Below, one piece after another: positions 9,058-16,723 of a stretch of 43,936 nt of DNA. The stretch covers positions 1-43,936 of the forward strand of contig CAYZTZ010000015.1 in the NCBI GenBank assembly GCA_964481255.1. Reading direction: 5' to 3'. The notes below the pieces were generated by a model that searched no databases, was not told the DNA's origin, and saw only the letters and a program-made list of their open reading frames with translations. A program made the translations under genes and the position numbers. The DNA is from UBA6911 sp964481255 (GTDB lineage: Bacteria > Acidobacteriota > UBA6911). The number at the start of each line of letters is the position of its first letter. Position 1 is the first letter of the stretch.

Positions 9058-10434
9058 ATGAACGAAATCCGTGAAGGGAAGGCGGACTCGGCGCCGTCCT
9101 GCAGGGCCGCCTGGTATGCGGCCGTCGTGTTGATGCTCTGCTACGCCCTTTCCTATGTGGACCGGCAGATCCTGGGCCTGCTGGTGCCGCAAATCAAAGC
9201 CGACCTCGGGATCAGCGACACGCTGATGGGCCTGTTGCAGGGGTTCTCCTTCGCGCTTTTCTATGCCGCGATGGGCCTTCCCCTGGGGCGTATCGCCGAT
9301 TTCACCAACCGGCGCAATCTCATCGCGATCTGCATCGCGTTCTGGAGCCTTTTCACCGCGGCCTGCGCCGCCGCCAGAAGTTACGCGACGCTTTTTCTGG
9401 CGCGCATGGGCGTAGGGATCGGCGAGGCGGCCCTGAACCCGGCCTCCTTCTCGATCCTCTCCGACTATTTCCCCAGGGAACGCCTCGGCGCGGCGTTGAG
9501 CGTGTATTATATCGGCCAGCTGATCGGCTCCTCTCTGGCGCTTGGCGTGGGCGGGACCGTCGTTCAAATAGTCTCCCAAAAACCCGACGTCGCGCTGCCT
9601 CTTCTCGGAAGCATCGCGTCCTGGCGGCTCACCTTCCTGATCCTGGGTCTGCCGGGTCTTCTGTTCCCGCTTCTGCTTATGACCATCCGCGAACCCGCGC
9701 GCAGGGATGTGCTCCGCACATCCTCGGGAAAAGAGAGACTGAGTTTGCGGGAGACCGTGGCCGAGGTGCGGAAACGATGGCAGTCGGTGGCGGGAATCTC
9801 CCTGGGCTTCGTCTTCCACGGCGCATGCAACTACGGGTTCAGCGCCTGGGTGCCGACCTATTTTCTGCGCGCGCACGGCTGGAGCATAGGCGAAACCGGG
9901 CGCGCCCTGGGAATCCTCGTCATTTCATTCGGATGCCTGGGCTTGTACCTGGGAGGGCATTGGAGCGAGCGCTGGCAGAGGCGGGGACACGTGGACGCTC
10001 CGCTTCGCGTGGCGATCCCGTGCGCGATCGGGATCCTGCTTTTCCTCGTTCCGGCGATGCTGATGCCGACGGCCGCCTGGTCTCTGGCCCTGATCGGCCC
10101 GGGGCTCTTTTTCCTGGCGATGCCGATGGGGACCGTGGGCGCCGCTCTGACGGTCATCTTCCCCAACCAGGTGCGCGCGCAGGTGAGCGCGCTCTACCTG
10201 TTCATTCTGAACCTGGGCGGCCTGACGCTGGGGCCTCTGCTGCCGGGATTGTTCACCGATTACGTGTTCAGGGACCCGAACATGCTGGGCCCGGCGATCG
10301 CGATCACCATGGCGATCGGCGGCGCGTGCATCCTGACGATTTATTCGGCCACACTGCGTCCTTACAGGGAGCACTACCGGATGCTGCAGAAGGCCATGGA
10401 GAGCCGTCCGCTCGCACCGCACAGGAATTCCTGA
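9058..10434 (+). CDS. MFS transporter (Spinster-like)
   Basis: 458 aa with 12 predicted membrane helices. YALSYVDRQILGLLVPQIKADLGISD is spread over helix 1 and the first loop. The conserved loop 2-3 motif is GRIADFTNRRN, and helix 4 holds RMGVGIGEAALNPASFSILSDYFP. This arrangement is typical of the Spinster-related MFS group often found beside catabolic genes for organic acids or aromatics. It should move a small organic solute across the inner membrane; direction and substrate are unknown. The ribosome site is weak (AGAGG). It is transcribed alone, divergently from the CoA transferase and convergently with the DUF1573 gene. Confidence 0.9.
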   Translation: MNEIREGKADSAPSCRAAWYAAVVLMLCYALSYVDRQILGLLVPQIKADLGISDTLMGLLQGFSFALFYAAMGLPLGRIADFTNRRNLIAICIAFWSLFTAACAAARSYATLFLARMGVGIGEAALNPASFSILSDYFPRERLGAALSVYYIGQLIGSSLALGVGGTVVQIVSQKPDVALPLLGSIASWRLTFLILGLPGLLFPLLLMTIREPARRDVLRTSSGKERLSLRETVAEVRKRWQSVAGISLGFVFHGACNYGFSAWVPTYFLRAHGWSIGETGRALGILVISFGCLGLYLGGHWSERWQRRGHVDAPLRVAIPCAIGILLFLVPAMLMPTAAWSLALIGPGLFFLAMPMGTVGAALTVIFPNQVRAQVSALYLFILNLGGLTLGPLLPGLFTDYVFRDPNMLGPAIAITMAIGGACILTIYSATLRPYREHYRMLQKAMESRPLAPHRNS

Positions 10435-10520
10435 TCGGCGGGCCTTCGGCACGACTGCTTCGAGCGGGAATCCGCGGCCCGATCCGCGGGATAAAAGCGG
10501 CGGCGAGCGGCTGTCCCGCC

Positions 10521-11219
10521 TCAGCGGGTGAAGTTCCTGATGATGAGATAGATCGCGAGCTCGGGAGTCAGATAACTGGTTGTCTTGATATCGATTCTCT
10601 CCATGCGATAGCCGGTTTTTCCCCCCGCCTTTTGAGTGGCGATCACCCTTATCTTCTTCCCGTCGCTCTCAGGCACGGGTTCCAGTCTGACCTTCACGCT
10701 CTCTTCGGTCGACTCCGCACTCAGGATCCTGATGGATCTCTCGGCCGGGATCGAGATAAGGATCTCCTTGGAAACCTCCTCGTTCCCCTGCGGCGCGCCT
10801 TCAAAATAGATCGATGGGCTTGAAACCGTGATTTCCGGTTGCACGTCGGCACGCATTGACAGGGAAACCGTCGGCCGCAGCGGGTCATTGGTCACGATAT
10901 GGATCGGCTTGTCCACGGCGCCCGTCAGACCCGCGGTGTCCAACAGCGCCTCGATTTGACCGCTTTGACCTGCCTGAATCCGCTTGGCGGAAAGCGAGGC
11001 CGCCTGGCAGCCGCAGGACGGCTCGATACCCAAGACTTCCAATTCGCCGGAGCCCCTGTTGCTGAAGCTGAAAACGTGCTTGAGTATTTCCCCCTGAAGC
11101 ACCTTGCCGAAGTCCTTTACGGGATCGTCTATTGCCATGACGGGAACCTTATCCTGCCCGGGCATGGGGGACATCGCCATTGCCAAGCAGATCCAGGCCA
11201 TGAAAGACAGGCGGTTCAT
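10521..11219 (-). CDS. DUF1573 domain protein, secreted
   Basis: 232 aa from the chosen start. An in-frame start at 11327 exists, but the ATG at 11219 opens directly into a signal peptide (MNRLSFMAWICLAMAMS), so I prefer it. The mature part has the DUF1573 pattern: DFGKVLQGEILKHVFSFSNRG, then IEPSCGC with the hallmark CGC, then HIVTNDP. The fold is immunoglobulin/ASH-like. The family is frequent in Bacteroidota, Planctomycetota and Acidobacteriota and has no assigned reaction. A second beta domain (residues about 125-232) follows. It lies 104 nt after the L-2-hydroxyglutarate oxidase gene on the same strand, and the longer start would overlap that gene by 4 nt. Confidence 0.85.
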   Translation of the reverse strand: MNRLSFMAWICLAMAMSPMPGQDKVPVMAIDDPVKDFGKVLQGEILKHVFSFSNRGSGELEVLGIEPSCGCQAASLSAKRIQAGQSGQIEALLDTAGLTGAVDKPIHIVTNDPLRPTVSLSMRADVQPEITVSSPSIYFEGAPQGNEEVSKEILISIPAERSIRILSAESTEESVKVRLEPVPESDGKKIRVIATQKAGGKTGYRMERIDIKTTSYLTPELAIYLIIRNFTR

Positions 11220-11323
11220 GTCCGTTCCCGATGAAAATGAGATGCGCGGCCCCGCACCTCGGATGCGCCCATTATAAGCTCCGGCATCCTTGGCTTCAAT
11301 CCCGCCCCGTGCGCGGAACGGTT

Positions 11324-12517
11324 TCAACGGATGCGCGGAGCGGCGGAATCCACGATGTGGCCGGCGAAACTGAAGGCCGAGGTGAAAGCCGGCGAAACGG
11401 CGTTCAGCACGTGGGTCGAGGCCTCGGCGTGCTCGATCAGAAAATCCATTACAAGCTTGCCGGCGGCCGTATCAAGGAGTTGGGCGCGGATCCCGGGCCG
11501 CATGGAGCCGCAAAACCTGTCGGGGTCGAGGCGCCGGACCAGCTTCGCCGCCTGCGAGATGAAATATCGCCGGCGGTATTTGCGCATCTCCTCCAGAGCG
11601 AGCTGCCGGAAGTTGAACCGGTTGAGCAGAAACAGTTTCGCCTCCCGGCTGAGAATCTCCGCGCACTCCAGGGCGTTAAAGCGCGCAACCCCCGTGTAGT
11701 TCTCCCGCCAGAAGGCAGGGATGGCGGTAGGGCCGATCGTGACATGGCCGTCCACAGCCTTGGTGAAGTGAACTCCGAGGAAGGGGTTCCGCAGGTTCGG
11801 GACCGGATAGACGTGACGGCGCAGCACTTCGTCATCGCGGTAACGCAGGTAGAGCCCCTTGAAGGGGATCATGGTGACGCCGCGTGCGGCGCCGAAATGG
11901 CGGGCGACACGGTCGGCGTAAAGCCCGGCGGCGTTGAAGAGGTAGCGGTACCCGATCCGCTCGCGGTCGGTCAGGACGGCTCCGGGCGCTCTTCCGGCCG
12001 CGCGCTGCCCGAACAGGATTTCGACGTTTGCGGGAAAGCGGGATGCGATGTGGCGGCAGACCTGGACCGGGTCGATGGTGCTCGTGGTGGGGGAAAACAG
12101 AGCCGCTTCCACCGTTTGAGCGTTCGGCTCGATCTCGGCGAGCTCCTTCGGATCGATCAGCGTTAGGGAGACGCCGTTATTGTCCCCGCGGCGCTTGAGT
12201 TCGTGGATGCCCGCGACCTCGCTTTCGTCGCAGGCAACCACCACCTTGCCGCAACGGTTGATGAGCAGACCGTGCTCCAGGCAGTATTCGGTCAGCAGCC
12301 GGTTGCCTGTCCGCGTGAAGCGCGCTTTCAGGCTGTCGGCGCTGTAATAGAATCCGGCATGCAGCACCCCGCTGTTGCGGCCGCTGGCGTGGAAGGCCAC
12401 CTCGTTTTCCTTTTCCAGGATGACGATCCGGGCGCCGGCATAGCGCCCGGCCAGCTCGCGCGCGATACTCAGGCCGATAATCCCGGCGCCCACAATGACG
12501 AAATCAGCTTCCTTCAA
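11324..12517 (-). CDS. lhgO: L-2-hydroxyglutarate oxidase/dehydrogenase
   Basis: 397 aa, the normal length of the LhgO/LhgD family of FAD enzymes (DAO superfamily). The dinucleotide motif is VGAGIIGLSIAREL near the N-terminus, followed by ILEKE at the end of strand 2. HASGRNSGVLHAGFYY and the C-terminal SPAFTSAFSFAGHIVD are characteristic. It oxidises L-2-hydroxyglutarate to 2-oxoglutarate and passes electrons to oxygen or the quinone pool. The start codon is TTG: there is no ATG before the dinucleotide fold, and GGGGAAA lies upstream. It leads the DUF1573 gene. An oxidase for a close 2-hydroxy acid cannot be excluded. Confidence 0.9.
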   Translation of the reverse strand: MKEADFVIVGAGIIGLSIARELAGRYAGARIVILEKENEVAFHASGRNSGVLHAGFYYSADSLKARFTRTGNRLLTEYCLEHGLLINRCGKVVVACDESEVAGIHELKRRGDNNGVSLTLIDPKELAEIEPNAQTVEAALFSPTTSTIDPVQVCRHIASRFPANVEILFGQRAAGRAPGAVLTDRERIGYRYLFNAAGLYADRVARHFGAARGVTMIPFKGLYLRYRDDEVLRRHVYPVPNLRNPFLGVHFTKAVDGHVTIGPTAIPAFWRENYTGVARFNALECAEILSREAKLFLLNRFNFRQLALEEMRKYRRRYFISQAAKLVRRLDPDRFCGSMRPGIRAQLLDTAAGKLVMDFLIEHAEASTHVLNAVSPAFTSAFSFAGHIVDSAAPRIR

Positions 12518-12865
12518 GGATGTTTCCCCGCGTATTTGCGATCATTCAAAGCGCAGTAAAGCGCAGTTTAACATGATTGTCGATGTCGAACACGGGGCTG
12601 AGCAAGCGCCGGGGCATTTGGGGCGAGGTTGGGTCCATGAAATATGCCCCTCGAACGGAGCGGGCGCGCTGCAGAAGCGGCGAAGGTCGTGGTTCCTGGA
12701 AACATCGGCGGAGGAAGCTTCAACTGGAATTGCTGCGAGTTCGCCCTGATTCCGCCCTTGTCGGCGGCCGGCGGGAATCCCTCAAAATATCGATCGTCTC
12801 AATATTGCGCTTGAAGGGCAGGTGTTCGGTTCGCCTGCCTGAAGAAACCCGTTCATAGAAACCTG

Positions 12866-12874
12866 TGATATAAT
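12866..12874 (+). promoter_or_regulatory. Extended -10 promoter for the DUF6282/DapA operon
   Basis: TGATATAAT is a perfect extended -10 element (TGn plus TATAAT), which can act without a good -35, and none is seen. It faces the operon at 13471-16562 and lies in otherwise GC-rich DNA. A start near 12881 would leave a long leader. Confidence 0.45.
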
Positions 12875-13136
12875 TCGAGGCCCAGGGGCGTCTGACGGCA
12901 AATGCGCGCGATATCAAGCTCTAAACGAATCATCCTTTTCAGAAGGGAGCCTCCGGAAGGAGCTCGCATTTTTAAGAAGAGCTTCTGTTCCCCCTCTCGG
13001 CAGCGCACTCGACGGTTGAATCCTTGATGAAGTGCGGAATAGGGCTGAAAACGCCTCGGACACCTCAGGCGCTTGGTGAGTTCATATCGACAAAAAACCG
13101 TCGATGCGATTTTTTGAATTGGGCCCCTGGGTTTTA

Positions 13137-13194
13137 CGGTTTCCATTTTCCATTCATGGCAAAATGGAAATTGGAAAATTAAAAATGGAAACCG
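13137..13194. repeat. Nested AT-rich inverted repeat
   Basis: CGGTTTCCATTTT (13137-13149) pairs perfectly with AAAATGGAAACCG (13182-13194). Inside it, TTTCCATT (13146-13153) pairs with AATGGAAA (13163-13170). The segment is built of short TTTCCA/TGGAAA words and is far more AT-rich than its surroundings. It resembles the degenerate intergenic repeats seen again near 37900 and 40840. Confidence 0.55.
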
Positions 13195-13227
13195 GCAAAT
13201 TCGTTTCCTGCTGTCCAGAAGGGATCC

Positions 13228-13255
13228 CTCGTTCGGGGCCTTCGCCCCGAACGAG
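13228..13255. terminator. Perfect 12-bp hairpin in the operon leader
   Basis: CTCGTTCGGGGC (13228-13239) and GCCCCGAACGAG (13244-13255) form a perfect 12-bp stem with a CTTC loop. No T-run follows. It could be a terminator, an attenuator in the long leader of the 13471 operon, or a protein-binding palindrome; the sequence does not decide. Confidence 0.45.
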
Positions 13256-13470
13256 CCCAGGCCGTTATTTGAGACGCAACGAGGATTTTGTTCCTGTTTC
13301 GGGATCCAGCAAGAAGGTGGGAGTGATTCCAGCTCCCGGCTTCTCAGGTCCCAGCGAGCAAGAAAATTACGGGATTGGACCAACGTATCTTGCGCACGGG
13401 GATCTCAGGGGGGAAGCCCCTTGGCTGGTGGTGATGCTTACCGGCTCGCAAAGAAACATGGAGAGGATGA

Positions 13471-14349
13471 ATGGCTATTGAAATCGTCGATTATGACAGA
13501 TTGATGTCCGGATCCATCGATATGCATCTTCACCCCGGTCCTGATGCCTTTAAATGCCGAGTGGATGCGCTGGAAGCGGCCAGACAGGCGAAGCAGGCGG
13601 GGATGAAAGCCATCGTGATCAAGAACCACTTCTACCCGACGGCGCCCTTGGCGATGATGGTGAACGAGCTGGTTCCTGACTTCATGGTGTTCGGCAGCGT
13701 CTGCCTGGATTATGAGATCGGGGGCCTGAACGTGCATGCGGTCGAGTATTCCGCCAGGGCCGGGGCGCGTGTAATCTGGATGCCGACCTTCTCCTCGACC
13801 AACTCCATATCCAAAATGAGGGAACTCGGCCTGCCGCTCAAGGGAGAAGGGTATTCGATTCTGGACGGCAAAGGGCGGCTGGTGCCGGAGGTCGCTCCAA
13901 TACTGGATATCATCAAGCGGCACGATATGGTGTTGGCCAGCGGCCATATGTCGCCGACGGAGACGTTTGCCCTTGAAGAGGAAGCGCGCAGATCGGGGAT
14001 CCATAAATTTGTCGTCACTCATCCTCTGGATCATGAGTTTTTCTCCCAGGCTTTCAGCAAACAGGATTTGATTCAGCTGGCGAAGAACGGAGCCTTCATC
14101 GAATGCACCTTTCTGGCCTTTCAGGCCTCCGAGTTCAGACATGATCCGGCCGAGATGGCGGATCTCATCAGGACTGTGGGCGCCGAAAAATGCATTATGT
14201 CGACGGATCTCGGGCAGATATGGAATCCCCTGCCTGTCGAAGGCTTTAGAATGTTCATTGTCACCCTGCTTAAATACGGCATTACGGAGGATGAAATCAA
14301 CCTGATGGCCAAAACCAATCCCGGCAAGTTGCTGGGGTTGAGCGCCTGA
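13471..14349 (+). CDS. DUF6282 amidohydrolase-like protein
   Basis: 292 aa. The N-terminal SGSIDMHLHPGPDAF (HLH at residues 19-21) is a metal-binding signature of amidohydrolase-type TIM barrels and typical of the DUF6282 family. Further possible metal or catalytic residues are in VIKNHFYP, ASGHMSPTE and THPLDHEFF, with an Asp in STDLGQ near the end, as in metal-dependent hydrolases. It probably hydrolyses or decarboxylates a small organic substrate in the cytoplasm; the exact reaction is not known. GGAGAGG precedes the ATG. It heads a three-gene plus-strand set, followed 55 nt later by the first DapA-like gene, pointing to a shared catabolic pathway. Confidence 0.82.
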   Translation: MAIEIVDYDRLMSGSIDMHLHPGPDAFKCRVDALEAARQAKQAGMKAIVIKNHFYPTAPLAMMVNELVPDFMVFGSVCLDYEIGGLNVHAVEYSARAGARVIWMPTFSSTNSISKMRELGLPLKGEGYSILDGKGRLVPEVAPILDIIKRHDMVLASGHMSPTETFALEEEARRSGIHKFVVTHPLDHEFFSQAFSKQDLIQLAKNGAFIECTFLAFQASEFRHDPAEMADLIRTVGAEKCIMSTDLGQIWNPLPVEGFRMFIVTLLKYGITEDEINLMAKTNPGKLLGLSA

Positions 14350-14404
14350 CCCGATGCGGAAATCCCCCGCGAGCGGTCACGGCAGTTAAGGAGGCGTCCC
14401 AGCC

Positions 14405-15451
14405 ATGGAATACTCAAAGTCGGAAGCCAAATTATGGGCAAAGCTTAATATGAAGGGCCTGGAAGTGCCGATTTTCCCTTCCTTCACGCCCGACCTTGAA
14501 AACCTGGACGAAGAGGGCATCCGTTTTGATGTCCATCATATTTTCGCCAATGGCTTTGCTTCGGTGATGGCCGCGCCCGAGGTTTGCGGCATGACATTTG
14601 AGGAACGGAAAAAGTTCGTGGAGATAGTCTGCGACGAAGCCAGAGGCAAAATGCATTCTTCCGTGAGCGTGATGCAGGACACGGTCGAACAGGATATCGA
14701 AATGCTGCGTCATGTCGAAAAAGTCGGCGGCACTCATGTCACGCTCGGGCATCCGGTGCAATACTACCCCCGAACGGAAGAAGACATTTTCCAGATGTAC
14801 AAATTCATGTGCGATTCCACCGACCTGGCGATAACGTTTTATCCCGGCCGGCTGCACACATGGCATTTCCATCCGAGCTATTTTCCTCCGGATGTAATGC
14901 GGCGGATCGCCGAAATCCCCAACGTGGTGGCCATGAAGGTCACAGGCGGCAGCTCCGTGGCGGCAACCGTTCAAGCTTTCCGCCTCTGCGGAGAACAGAT
15001 CCTGGTCAGCGACCCGATGCCCGACAGGTGGTTTTTCACCGTTCCAAAGTACGGCCAGCAGTGGGCCGGTGCCGGGCCCTTTTATGGGATGCAGACTCCC
15101 GAGAACCCGCGGATTGTCAGAATGTTTGATCTTCTGACAAAAGGCGACGTCGATAAGGCCATGGATATCTTCTGGGGGATGTCCCGGCCGGGCCCCCAGG
15201 GATCGCTGGCGGATTCCTATTTTCACAGCGGCATCGTGACCGCGCTGGCGGATAAATACGCCCACTGGTGCACCGGGGGCAATGGCGGTACTGTCCGGCA
15301 GCCCACGGGCCGCCTGCACGATTATCAAAAAGACGCCATCCGGGCCGGTCTGAAGGCCATAGGGATCACCCCCCGTGAGCCGGAGGAGGAGTTCTATGTG
15401 GGCCGCGTGAATTATGCAAAGGGGTACAGGCTTAAGAAATATGAGGCCTGA
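14405..15451 (+). CDS. DapA-family lyase/aldolase, copy 1
   Basis: 348 aa, longer than classical DapA (about 290). The Schiff-base Lys is K178 in NVVAMKVTGG, and Y121 in HPVQYYP occupies the place of the catalytic Tyr of the family. The TIM-barrel opening IFPSFTPDLENLDEEGIRFDV is clear. The usual G-T-T substrate loop is changed (VMAAPEVCGM), so this is unlikely to be a lysine-pathway enzyme. I infer a pyruvate-type aldolase or hydratase-aldolase in catabolism. AGGAGG lies 11 nt before the ATG. A paralogue follows 82 nt downstream. The C-terminus carries PREPEEEFYVGRVNYAKG, present almost unchanged in copy 2, an extension beyond the normal DapA fold. Confidence 0.87.
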   Translation: MEYSKSEAKLWAKLNMKGLEVPIFPSFTPDLENLDEEGIRFDVHHIFANGFASVMAAPEVCGMTFEERKKFVEIVCDEARGKMHSSVSVMQDTVEQDIEMLRHVEKVGGTHVTLGHPVQYYPRTEEDIFQMYKFMCDSTDLAITFYPGRLHTWHFHPSYFPPDVMRRIAEIPNVVAMKVTGGSSVAATVQAFRLCGEQILVSDPMPDRWFFTVPKYGQQWAGAGPFYGMQTPENPRIVRMFDLLTKGDVDKAMDIFWGMSRPGPQGSLADSYFHSGIVTALADKYAHWCTGGNGGTVRQPTGRLHDYQKDAIRAGLKAIGITPREPEEEFYVGRVNYAKGYRLKKYEA

Positions 15452-15533
15452 TGGAATCCCGAAGATCCCATCGCGCCGGCGTGCGTCCGCGATAACGAAT
15501 TCTACCCGCTATCATAAAATCAAGGAGCAAGCC

Positions 15534-16562
15534 ATGGAATTCACGAAATCGGAAGCCAAGGAATGGGCCAGGAAAAATTATCGCGGCCTGGACGGCGTCA
15601 TTCAGCCGTCCTATACCCCGGATCTGGAAAGTCTTGATGAGGAAGGGATTCGGCACGATGTCCGGCATAACATCGCCAAGGGTGTGTTCAGCGTTTTCTG
15701 CGCGGGTGAAGTCTCCGCCATGAGCCGTGAAGAGCGCAGGCAGTTCGTAAGGATAGTCGCCGAGGAAGCCCAAGGCAAGGTTCTGGTTTCAATGTTCGGA
15801 GCCCTTGACGATGCCGAGCAATCCATAGAATTGCTGAACTATTTCGAGAGTGTGGGCGGGACCCACACCTTGTTGGGTTGGCCGGGCAACTTCTATGCCA
15901 AATCGGAGGAGGATATCTTTCGGGTCACTAAAAAGATATGCGACTCCATCAACCTGGCCGTGGACCTCTGGCCCAAGCCTTTTTACGATTTTGGAAGATT
16001 CCATCCGAGCGGGTTCAATCCGGCATTGATAGAACGGATTTGTCAGATACCCAATGTCGTTGCAATAAAGGCGTATCTCAGCGACGGTATCGGAAAATGG
16101 GCGGACGTTCACCACCGTGTGGGGGATCAGATCCTGCTTCAGTCCGCCGAGATGGCGGAATGGCCGATCACCGTCGCCCGATACGGACAGCAGTGGGCGG
16201 GCCCGGCGGACTACGTCATATTCGACCAGACTGGGGAAAATCCGAGAATAGTCAGGATGTTCAATCTGTTTGCTCAGGGAGAGTTTTCCAGGGGCATGGA
16301 AGTTTATTGGGAGCTGGCCCCGATAACTCTGGGCGCCCGGGATGCCGCGTTTCAGTGCGGCATGCTGGGAATGAAGTACATGCAATGGTTGACCGGCGGA
16401 AACGGCGGCATGTTCAGAAAACCGACGTCCTTTCTGTTTCAGCATTTTAAGGATGCCATGAGAGCCGGTTTGAAAGCGGCCGGCGTAACGCCGCGCGAGC
16501 CTGAGGAGGAATTCTATGTGGGCCGGGTGAATTACTCGAAGGGAATCCGGCCCAAGGCATGA
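15534..16562 (+). CDS. DapA-family lyase/aldolase, copy 2
   Basis: 342 aa, clearly a tandem paralogue of the preceding gene (same opening FTKSEAKEWA, same C-terminal EEEFYVGRVNYSKG). Schiff-base Lys is K179 in NVVAIKAYLS; Y121 is kept. Pocket residues differ from copy 1: WPGNFY replaces HPVQYY and DLWPKPF replaces TFYPGRL, so the two probably act on different substrates or form a hetero-oligomer. The start at 15534 is set by AAGGAGC six bases upstream and by alignment with copy 1; an in-frame ATG at 15414 would overlap copy 1. It ends the operon and converges on the UGSC-like gene at 16724-18490. Confidence 0.86.
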   Translation: MEFTKSEAKEWARKNYRGLDGVIQPSYTPDLESLDEEGIRHDVRHNIAKGVFSVFCAGEVSAMSREERRQFVRIVAEEAQGKVLVSMFGALDDAEQSIELLNYFESVGGTHTLLGWPGNFYAKSEEDIFRVTKKICDSINLAVDLWPKPFYDFGRFHPSGFNPALIERICQIPNVVAIKAYLSDGIGKWADVHHRVGDQILLQSAEMAEWPITVARYGQQWAGPADYVIFDQTGENPRIVRMFNLFAQGEFSRGMEVYWELAPITLGARDAAFQCGMLGMKYMQWLTGGNGGMFRKPTSFLFQHFKDAMRAGLKAAGVTPREPEEEFYVGRVNYSKGIRPKA

Positions 16563-16723
16563 GATTCCCGAATTCCGGATCCGCTGAAGGGCGCCGCTGC
16601 GATATCGCCGGCGGTTGTCGGACTCCGGCGGCTTTGTCGCATGGATGACCCCATCGGCCGCCGGGAGGCCCTTCCTTCAATCAAAGACATTCGACTCCGC
16701 AATCCGGGCTTGACGGCCGTCTT

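Larger units (their letters stand above)
12518..13470. other. 953-bp non-coding region with promoter and inverted repeats
   Basis: No credible gene was found; open frames here lack domains and ribosome sites. It contains an extended -10 promoter (12866-12874), an AT-rich nested inverted repeat (13137-13194) and a perfect 12-bp stem hairpin (13228-13255). If transcription starts near 12881, the operon at 13471 has a leader of about 590 nt, unusually long. Confidence 0.6.

Noticed and set aside
12853..13383. A 176-codon minus-strand frame in the 953-bp spacer
   Set aside because: It runs through the inverted repeats and hairpin and gives a low-complexity peptide without domain or ribosome site.
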